Of a stretch of DNA of 6,206 nt, positions 1-4,854 are shown piece by piece. The position numbers were made by a program, and so were the translations under genes. The stretch spans positions 1 to 6,206 of the forward strand of contig JALSUN010000210.1 in the NCBI GenBank assembly GCA_027061425.1. Direction: 5' to 3'. How positions within the stretch are numbered: the first letter of the stretch is position 1; each line of letters starts with the position of its first letter. Under the pieces are notes generated by a model, which ran no database searches, had not been told where the DNA came from, and was given only the letters and a program-made list of their open reading frames with translations. The DNA is from Helicobacteraceae bacterium. Lineage in GTDB: Bacteria; Campylobacterota; Campylobacteria; Campylobacterales; Sulfurimonadaceae.

Positions 1-1
1 A

Positions 2-442
2 AAAAAGGTAGAAGTCTCTTTACAGAAAGAGGGGTTAACCCTAAAAGTATTTGACTGCTATCGCCCCCAACAAGCGGTTGATCATTTTGTACGCTGGGCC
101 AAAGATCTGAATGACACAAAGATGAAGAGTGTTTATTATCCACATGTTGCAAAAAGAGTGTTGTTTAAAGAGGGATACATTGCGGCAAAATCAGGTCACA
201 GCAGAGGTAGTACTGTTGACTTGACGATAGATGGGTTGGACATGGGAACCCCCTTTGATTTTTTCGATCCGCGTTCACATACCAACAGCCACAACGTCAA
301 TGTGACACAACACGCTAACCGTATGCACCTCAAAACAGTTATGGAAGAAAATGGCTTCAAAAACTACAGTGCAGAATGGTGGCACTACACCTTAAAAAAT
401 GAGCCTTTCAAAAAACGATACTTTGACTTTGTGATCGAATAG
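2..442 (+). CDS. D-alanyl-D-alanine dipeptidase, VanX/DdpX type (peptidase M15D), 5' end outside window
   Basis: Zinc metallopeptidase that hydrolyses the D-Ala-D-Ala dipeptide, in Gram-negatives usually linked to peptidoglycan turnover rather than vancomycin resistance. The frame is open from base 2. The ATG at 122 is internal, because the 40 codons before it carry family sequence, including the CYRPQQA motif whose Arg (codon 62-64) matches the substrate-binding Arg of VanX. The SGHSRGSTVDL motif supplies the zinc ligands His (197-199) and Asp (218-220). The EWWHY motif supplies the catalytic Glu (374-376) and third zinc ligand His (383-385). The DMGTPFDFFD stretch is also typical. All expected active-site residues are present, so the enzyme is probably active. 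About 146 residues are visible against roughly 200 in VanX, so some 50 or more N-terminal residues, including any signal peptide, are missing and cellular location cannot be judged. Its stop lies 6 nt from the stop of the convergent next gene. Confidence 0.93.
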   Translation, partial: KKVEVSLQKEGLTLKVFDCYRPQQAVDHFVRWAKDLNDTKMKSVYYPHVAKRVLFKEGYIAAKSGHSRGSTVDLTIDGLDMGTPFDFFDPRSHTNSHNVNVTQHANRMHLKTVMEENGFKNYSAEWWHYTLKNEPFKKRYFDFVIE

Positions 443-448
443 TAGATA

Positions 449-1054
449 CTACCTTCCTTTAGTTAAAATCGTAATGTGGTCACGCTCGACTTCTATCACC
501 TTACCTGCTTCATCAACACCTACAAGAAAAGCCTTTGCCTTCAGTTTATCACTATTTAGCATCCCATTAGTCTTGGCATACAACCACATGTAAGTATAGG
601 CACCTTTTTTACAAAAACCACTATACTTTCCCGTATTTATGGGGCAAACACCCATACCTGATGGTGCGCCTATACGCGCTATCACCTCATTTATAGTATC
701 TCCCACCTTGATCTCTTTTGATGTAGAGTAACTAAAGCGTGTTGAATCATCATCAAAATTACTTACTGTGATATAAGCATGTAGCACATTTTCTTTAAAT
801 TCAAGATAACTCATTCTTGCCTTACCCGAAAAAAGACTCAGATCTGTACTGTAGTAGCGTAAAAAGACATATGAAGCAACTTGTGACTTGACATGATAAC
901 GTTCATTAGGCTGACCATATTGGGCTATGGCTTCCTCAACTGTAGTTTTGTTCACACGCAACTTGTTGTTGTATTTATAATTATATGGCGCACCAAGTTC
1001 TACTGCCATTAACGTGACGCCACTCAACAACAACCAAAATATCATCTTTTTCAT
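449..1054 (-). CDS. Exported protein with two BamE/SmpA-like halves
   Basis: A 201-residue protein of unknown exact role. Residues 1-17 (MKKMIFWLLLSGVTLMA) form a signal peptide with a short basic start and hydrophobic core, and no lipobox Cys follows, so a periplasmic location is likely. The rest reads as two related halves. Residues about 35-98 contain TTVEEAIAQYGQPNERY then strands; residues about 114-190 contain IKVGDTINEVIARIGAPSG then YMWLYAK and an ending VGVDEAGKVIEVE. The helix-loop pattern with G-x-P followed by beta-strands is that of the BamE/SmpA-OmlA fold, which takes part in outer-membrane assembly or inhibitor binding in other proteins; assignment here is by pattern only. Cys137 and Cys148 flank an insertion in the second half and may form a disulfide. 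Translation is coupled to the upstream pentapeptide gene: 7 nt separate the two, and the AGGA ribosome site shares bases with the upstream stop codon. Confidence 0.75.
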   Translation of the reverse strand: MKKMIFWLLLSGVTLMAVELGAPYNYKYNNKLRVNKTTVEEAIAQYGQPNERYHVKSQVASYVFLRYYSTDLSLFSGKARMSYLEFKENVLHAYITVSNFDDDSTRFSYSTSKEIKVGDTINEVIARIGAPSGMGVCPINTGKYSGFCKKGAYTYMWLYAKTNGMLNSDKLKAKAFLVGVDEAGKVIEVERDHITILTKGR

Positions 1055-1059
1055 TTACA

Positions 1060-1063
1060 TCCT
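1060..1063 (-). promoter_or_regulatory. Ribosome binding site overlapping the upstream stop codon
   Basis: On the minus strand AGGA lies 5 nt before the ATG of the BamE-like gene, and its first two bases are the last two of the TAG stop (1064-1062) of the pentapeptide gene. This arrangement fixes the start choice and suggests translational coupling of the two genes. Confidence 0.7.
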
Positions 1064-1649
1064 AAATCAACTCTATCTTTAAATTTTCTAACAAAGAAAG
1101 TGCCTCATCTCTACTAAACTTAGCGCCCGTGATGTTGTTCTCTTTAATGTCAATGTTGTAGTTTAAAGCCTCTACAAAGTTACAAAGAGAGAGATCACAA
1201 TGACGAAACACACTCCCCTCTAAATCACTCTCTTGAAAGTCAGCACACAACAGTTTGGCCTCACTAAAATCAACCTCAAGAAGACGACATGACTTCAGTT
1301 TAAGACCCTCCAGTTTTACCCCATAAAACGAACTATAGTCCAGTACACAGTTCACAAACGAGAAAGGCGCGTCAGTTAAAAACTCAGCATAATCTACTGT
1401 GGTCCAGTTGACACCTGTCACCTTGGTATCTGTAAACTGTGTCTCTTCAAACCGTGTTGCTGAAAAGTTAACAACATTCATGTCACACCTCTCGAAGCGA
1501 CAGTCTATAAACCGGCACCCACTAAACTTCACACCTTTAAAGTCACAGTTTTTAAAACTACAGTCATCAAATTCAACGTTTCTCACAATAACTTCGTTTA
1601 GATCAAGAGACTCAAAAGTCTCAGCCCAGTACTCTTTTGCTGTAAACAT
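1062..1649 (-). CDS. Pentapeptide-repeat protein, Qnr/McbG-like
   Basis: A 195-residue protein that should fold as a right-handed quadrilateral beta-helix. Phe/Leu occupies the central position every five residues in two blocks: 27, 32, 37, 42, 47, 52, (Met57), 62, 67, 72, (Val77), Trp82; and 98, 103, 108 on to 158, with 168, 173 and 178 in the same phase. Cys, Ala or Ser sits two residues before many of them (for example GCRFIDCRFERCDM). The two blocks are one residue out of phase, so residues 83-97 must contain a loop or bulge, as the Qnr proteins have. The tail ALNYNIDIKEN...AKFSRDEALSLLENL is typical of a widespread chromosomal Qnr-related family. Qnr, MfpA and McbG proteins protect or mimic DNA at gyrase; whether this one touches gyrase cannot be told. 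No signal peptide, so cytoplasmic. An AAGAGG ribosome site (1660-1655) lies 5 nt before the ATG. First gene of a two-gene operon. Confidence 0.92.
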   Translation of the reverse strand: MFTAKEYWAETFESLDLNEVIVRNVEFDDCSFKNCDFKGVKFSGCRFIDCRFERCDMNVVNFSATRFEETQFTDTKVTGVNWTTVDYAEFLTDAPFSFVNCVLDYSSFYGVKLEGLKLKSCRLLEVDFSEAKLLCADFQESDLEGSVFRHCDLSLCNFVEALNYNIDIKENNITGAKFSRDEALSLLENLKIELI

Positions 1650-1696
1650 TTCTACCTCTTATTATTGAACATATCGTTGAGTTCTTTTATTTGTGT

Positions 1697-1702
1697 ATTG
1701 TA
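1697..1702 (-). promoter_or_regulatory. Candidate -10 element for the pentapeptide operon
   Basis: The minus strand reads TACAAT about 48 nt before the pentapeptide ATG, preceded by an AT-rich TATTTAAAG stretch. No convincing -35 is visible, as is usual in Campylobacterota. In such AT-rich DNA a six-base match is weak evidence. Confidence 0.3.
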
Positions 1703-1792
1703 CTTTAAATAGCTAAACCTAAGTTTTCGACACGTATATACCCTAAACAAAACATCATTAAATAATATACTATGATTTTATAGCTATTGTAG

Positions 1793-1818
1793 TTTTTCTA
1801 AGCCTTCTTCGCTATAAT
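1793..1818 (+). promoter_or_regulatory. Sigma70-type promoter for the desaturase gene
   Basis: A perfect TATAAT at 1813-1818 follows a TTTTT run at 1793-1797, the arrangement seen in Campylobacter and Helicobacter vegetative promoters, where the -35 is replaced by periodic T-rich tracts. Transcription would start near 1825, leaving a leader of about 20 nt with the AAGGA ribosome site at 1834-1838. Confidence 0.6.
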
Positions 1819-1844
1819 TTAGCATTATTTTTCAAGGAATCTAT

Positions 1845-2813
1845 ATGTCACAATCTGCAGCGATCTACCCCGATATTTTTGATGAGCTTAAAGCTCAAGT
1901 ACGTGAGGCTGGTTTACTCAAACGTGTCCCTATAAGAGGAAGTATAGAGATGGCCGGTGTCATCATCGCTTTTATCGCCGTTTACAGTACTTTAACACTT
2001 TGGAACCCTATACTTTTAGCATTGGTCTTGGCCGTTCTTTTTACCCGTGCGGTCTTTATCTCTCATGATATCTTGCACACCCAGTACTTTAAAAGCAAAA
2101 AGCTCTCTTTTAAACTTAGCTATCCATTTTCAGCCATTATCATAAGTAACTCATCATCATGGTGGGACTTTAAACATAACGTCAACCACCACCACTTCTG
2201 TAACACCATCACCAAAGATGAAGACATCATGGCACTTGACGGTGCCTTCACACCCAACAACAAGGGAAACTCTCCTTTTATCAAAAAGTACAAACGTCTT
2301 ATCTTCTGGGGGGCAATGTTCTTTATGTACCCTGCTTTCATCGCCCAGTCTTACAACTTCGCACTTAAAAACAAAAAATATGGTGAGTTTTTCTTGATGC
2401 TGCTGCACTGGCCGATCATCTGGGGACCGATCTTCTACTTTCTGCCGTTCGCCGATGCTATTACTACCTTTATTACCCTCAACATCGTGCTCTCTGTTTG
2501 GTTGGCGTATGGTTTCATCACTAACCACCTGGGTTGTGAGGTCTTTACGGTTGAAGAGGTAGAAAACATGAGTTGGATGGAGTTACAGATGCGTACATCA
2601 CGTTCACTTAAAGGTGGGGCTCTCGTTCACTGGTTTTATGGCGGACTTAACACGCAGATAGAGCATCACCTCTTCCCAAAAGCACCACGTTTTAACCTCT
2701 TAAAGGTACGTGACATGACCAGAGAATTTGCTAAAAAGCATAATATCGCATATTTTGAGACCACACCGCTTGAAGCCTATGTTCAGATCAACAGAGCTTT
2801 AGACAACTACTAA
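1845..2813 (+). CDS. Membrane fatty acid desaturase (DesA/front-end desaturase-like)
   Basis: Di-iron, oxygen-dependent enzyme that introduces a cis double bond into acyl chains of membrane lipids or acyl thioesters; it sits in the inner membrane and needs an electron donor not encoded here. The three histidine boxes are complete: HDILH (His74, His78), HNVNHHH (His111, His115, His116, with an extra His117) and QIEHH (Gln271, His274, His275) in the context GGLNTQIEHHLFP. The Gln-first third box and the KHN..HH...N...DEDI context point to the COG3239 group that includes cyanobacterial DesD/Delta-6-like and bacterial acyl desaturases; regiochemistry cannot be read from sequence. Hydrophobic stretches at about 36-72, 92-104, 155-172 and 182-225 fit the usual four-helix topology, and 322 residues is a normal prokaryotic length. 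There is no fused cytochrome b5 domain. AAGGA at 1834-1838, 6 nt before the ATG, supports the start. The gene has its own promoter and faces the two-component operon tail to tail, with 15 nt between stops. Confidence 0.93.
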   Translation: MSQSAAIYPDIFDELKAQVREAGLLKRVPIRGSIEMAGVIIAFIAVYSTLTLWNPILLALVLAVLFTRAVFISHDILHTQYFKSKKLSFKLSYPFSAIIISNSSSWWDFKHNVNHHHFCNTITKDEDIMALDGAFTPNNKGNSPFIKKYKRLIFWGAMFFMYPAFIAQSYNFALKNKKYGEFFLMLLHWPIIWGPIFYFLPFADAITTFITLNIVLSVWLAYGFITNHLGCEVFTVEEVENMSWMELQMRTSRSLKGGALVHWFYGGLNTQIEHHLFPKAPRFNLLKVRDMTREFAKKHNIAYFETTPLEAYVQINRALDNY

Positions 2814-2828
2814 ATACAACGTTTAGAG

Positions 2829-3545
2829 TCACTCTTTTGGTAGAGAGCTTCTAGCTTTTATCATATATCCCAAACCGTTCACACTCACTATAAAATCAAC
2901 CCCACACTGCTGACGGATCCTATAGATAAGGGTACGTAAAGTTGTAGCACTCTTCTCCTCTTGCCATACATGGTGATAGATCTGTTCAAGAGAGACTGAG
3001 ACATTAGGCGTTTGACATAAAAGGTCAATAAAGCGTAGCGATACTGAACCTAAATGGACCTCTTCTTCCTCCCTCATTACTCTTTGTAAGGACTTATCAT
3101 AATAGAGTAAAGGAGAGAGATACACTATGTTTTGCACAGTAGTATCGTCTTTAAGTTCATTTTTTTTCTCTTTTTCAAGCTTTGAACAGACCACCTTTAA
3201 GGTACTCACAATCTCATTTTCATTGTAGGGTTTCATTAAGTACCCATAGCTGTTAGCCTCAACCGCGTAATCTAAAATAGCACTACTGCTATAAGCACTC
3301 AAAAAGACTATCGCTATATTTGTATTTTTTCTACTAATGTTGACGGCAGCTTCAGCACCTGAAATATTATCTTTTAACATAATATCCATCAAAACAATAT
3401 GAGGTTCAAGAGCCACTGCTTTTTGCAACGCGTCTTGTCCATTGTCAACCACATCAACAACATCAAACCCATTTTGTATCAGAACCTCTTTTAAGTACTC
3501 CGCCGCGATAAGTTCATCTTCTACAATTAATATTTTATACATCAT
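2829..3545 (-). CDS. Two-component response regulator, REC plus winged-helix DNA-binding domain
   Basis: A 238-residue transcriptional regulator. The receiver domain covers about 1-120: acidic pocket Glu9/Asp10, phospho-acceptor Asp54 in VLMDIML, Ser83 in FLSAYS and Lys105 in MKPYN. The receiver has the GAEAA signature seen in regulators that partner HisKA_2/HWE kinases. A charged linker (about 121-137, KLEKEKKNELKDD) leads to a C-terminal domain, about 140-232, with LEQIYHHVW, TLRTLIYRIRQQCG as the recognition-helix region and VSVNGLGYMI as the closing wing, matching the OmpR/PhoB Trans_reg_C domain. The protein therefore should bind DNA as a phosphorylation-dependent dimer. Its start overlaps the 3' end of the kinase gene by 11 nt. 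Two adjacent ATG codons (3545 and 3542) are both possible; AGAG lies 4 nt before the first and 7 nt before the second. The kinase upstream is its evident partner. Target genes are unknown; the convergent desaturase is a candidate only by proximity. Confidence 0.94.
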   Translation of the reverse strand: MMYKILIVEDELIAAEYLKEVLIQNGFDVVDVVDNGQDALQKAVALEPHIVLMDIMLKDNISGAEAAVNISRKNTNIAIVFLSAYSSSAILDYAVEANSYGYLMKPYNENEIVSTLKVVCSKLEKEKKNELKDDTTVQNIVYLSPLLYYDKSLQRVMREEEEVHLGSVSLRFIDLLCQTPNVSVSLEQIYHHVWQEEKSATTLRTLIYRIRQQCGVDFIVSVNGLGYMIKARSSLPKE

Positions 3546-4686
3546 TAAACTCTATTATATATTTTAGACCTCTGTTAGTCTCTATTTTGAGTGTAGCATC
3601 CAACTGTTTAACCCCCAGTTGCACCAACTTTACGCCCAGTCCACTACCATGAGTTAACGCCTCTTCTGAGATCTCTTTTTGCGAATCTTCTACATATACC
3701 AATCTATACTTACCATCAGTTCTCTCTAAAGCGATATTGATCTCCACTGGCATTTGGGTATCGGTATGTTTAATGGTATTGGTAATGAGTTCGTTCATAA
3801 TCAAGGCGATCTGTATCATACGATCAAGATCTATGCTTAACTCTCCATCACCATCACATTTAAAAACAATATTACTGCGTGTACCATAAATACTCAACAC
3901 ACTCGTTGTAAGGCGCTCTATATAGTGGTCAAACACTATGTTTTCAAAATCTTCTTCTTTATATAACATCTCATGCACGGTGGCTATGGCCTCTATACGT
4001 GCCTTACTTTTCTTTAAAGCCTCAGCAGTAAAGGCATCAGACTTCATGGCTTGCAAGCCCAACATAGAGGCCGTAACATTTAGGTTGTTTTTCACCCTAT
4101 GGTGCACCTCTTTAAGCAGCATATCTTTTTGGGTATTTGTCTTCACCAACTTCTGCATCTGTAAAAAGACGGAGAAGTGGTAGATGAGACCAAAAGACAT
4201 GATCAAGATAGAGGCAAAAGCGATATTGATCAAAGCCAAAGGATTGTGAAGTGTAGGTTCTAATGGATCTTTGATAGCGATAATGTAGAGCAAAATTCCC
4301 AAGGCCATATATAGAGCCGTAGCCATTATCATAGCAGGTTTAAAATCTAAGAGAAAAAATACTGCTAAAGGTAAAAGTATGATGTAGACCACCACTAAGT
4401 TTGCAAAACTGTTATAGTAGATCAAGATAAACAGTGGAACGACTGCTACACCCAAAATGAGAAAAGTAGCTGTAACCTCTCTTTTTTTATAATTGAGAAG
4501 ATAATAACTCCACAAAATCACTAAAAAAGCTGTTGAATTTACCGCGGCATTGACGTAATTACCAAAAATAACATCTCTTATGGGTGCCAAAAAAAAGATA
4601 AAAGCAAAACTAAAATGAAAACCATAGAGCAAAATCGTTCTATGGTGCAGTTGATCGTAAGGGAAAAACTTCTGACCTGTGTTCAC
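3535..4686 (-). CDS. Six-helix membrane histidine kinase, HisKA_2 family, GTG start
   Basis: A 383-residue sensor kinase. Six hydrophobic segments (about 16-36, 46-65, 72-91, 94-113, 117-138, 150-173) have only short loops, and the basic KKRE and DFKP loops fit a topology with both ends in the cytoplasm; there is no extracytoplasmic sensor domain. The dimerisation helix carries LLKEVHHRVKNNLN, the HisKA_2 hallmark; His196 aligns with the HWE-type phospho-acceptor and His195 is adjacent. The ATP-binding domain has an N-box, MNELITNTIKH (Asn298, Asn303), and a G-box, GSGLGVKLV (347-355). The usual DNGxG motif is degraded: the equivalent place reads YVEDSQKEI, keeping Asp334 but lacking the glycines. 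The start is GTG, supported by AAAGG 6 nt upstream and by the lack of any in-frame Met before residue 120, which would lose four helices. Translationally overlaps the response regulator downstream. The signal sensed is unknown; the architecture suggests sensing within or at the membrane. Confidence 0.92.
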   Translation of the reverse strand: MNTGQKFFPYDQLHHRTILLYGFHFSFAFIFFLAPIRDVIFGNYVNAAVNSTAFLVILWSYYLLNYKKREVTATFLILGVAVVPLFILIYYNSFANLVVVYIILLPLAVFFLLDFKPAMIMATALYMALGILLYIIAIKDPLEPTLHNPLALINIAFASILIMSFGLIYHFSVFLQMQKLVKTNTQKDMLLKEVHHRVKNNLNVTASMLGLQAMKSDAFTAEALKKSKARIEAIATVHEMLYKEEDFENIVFDHYIERLTTSVLSIYGTRSNIVFKCDGDGELSIDLDRMIQIALIMNELITNTIKHTDTQMPVEINIALERTDGKYRLVYVEDSQKEISEEALTHGSGLGVKLVQLGVKQLDATLKIETNRGLKYIIEFNDV

Positions 4687-4692
4687 AAAAAA

Positions 4693-4697
4693 CCTTT
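4693..4697 (-). promoter_or_regulatory. Ribosome binding site supporting the GTG start of the kinase
   Basis: The minus strand reads AAAGG, then six T, then GTG at 4686-4684. Its good spacing is the main reason for accepting a non-ATG start here. Confidence 0.65.
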
Positions 4698-4813
4698 AGT
4701 GACGTAATAAAATACCTTTTATCTGTTTTATTTTATCCGAGAGTGATTATTTTTATGCTTAGATAACATACAGAACTTCTAAAGAACATCATTGCGTTAC
4801 GATTTGCCTAAAG
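4698..4813. promoter_or_regulatory. Divergent promoter region between kinase and lipoprotein genes
   Basis: An AT-rich stretch that must hold promoters for both flanking genes. The best minus-strand -10 candidate is TAAAAT at 4735-4730, about 44 nt before the kinase GTG. The best plus-strand candidate is TATGCT at 4754-4759, preceded by an AT-rich T-run, which would give the lipoprotein mRNA a leader of nearly 90 nt. Neither has a recognisable -35. Short inverted matches (ATAAAAT near 4708 and ATTTTAT near 4731) could be an operator, but in such AT-rich DNA they may be chance. Confidence 0.3.
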
Positions 4814-4837
4814 ACACCCTAGAGTCTCTCTTGGTGT
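4814..4837 (+). promoter_or_regulatory. Hairpin in the lipoprotein leader, just before the ribosome site
   Basis: ACACC (4814-4818) pairs with GGTGT (4833-4837) and AGAG (4821-4824) pairs with CTCT (4828-4831) around a TCT loop, nine base pairs in all with a small 2x1 internal loop. It ends 5 nt before the AAGGAG ribosome site at 4843-4848. No T-run follows, so it is not a standard terminator. It may stabilise the mRNA or adjust translation; this is inference. Confidence 0.35.
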
Positions 4838-4842
4838 GTATT

Positions 4843-4848
4843 AAGGAG
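4843..4848 (+). promoter_or_regulatory. Strong ribosome binding site of the lipoprotein gene
   Basis: AAGGAG, the best anti-Shine-Dalgarno match in the window, lies 6 nt before the ATG at 4855. It fixes the start of a gene whose stop codon is outside the window. Confidence 0.8.
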
Positions 4849-4854
4849 CTAAAA

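Noticed and set aside
122..442. ATG at 122 as the true start of the peptidase gene
   Set aside because: The frame is open back to base 2 and the codons before 122 encode the family's CYRP motif with the substrate-binding Arg, so 122 is an internal methionine.
442..452. GTAG-ATA-CTAC inverted repeat between the convergent peptidase and BamE-like genes
   Set aside because: Only four base pairs with a three-base loop and no T-run, too weak to call a terminator.
1399..1668. Plus-strand open frame opposite the pentapeptide gene
   Set aside because: Antisense shadow of a clear repeat protein; low-complexity composition, no ribosome site or family resemblance.
1754..1776. ATCAT...ATGAT inverted repeat upstream of the desaturase as an operator or Fur-like site
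   Set aside because: Five-base arms with 13 nt between them in very AT-rich DNA; the match to a Fur box is poor.
2120..2528. Two minus-strand open frames inside the desaturase gene
   Set aside because: They lie opposite the histidine-box region of a well-supported gene and have no recognisable features of their own.
2806..2829. Possible bidirectional terminator between desaturase and response regulator (ACT-a-CTAAA pairing with TTTAGAGT)
   Set aside because: Eight pairs with a bulge, AT-rich, and no proper T-run on either side; it also overlaps both stop codons. Not strong enough to annotate.
3938..4183. Plus-strand open frame inside the kinase gene
   Set aside because: Antisense to the HHRVKNN helix region of the kinase; no ribosome site or recognisable domain.
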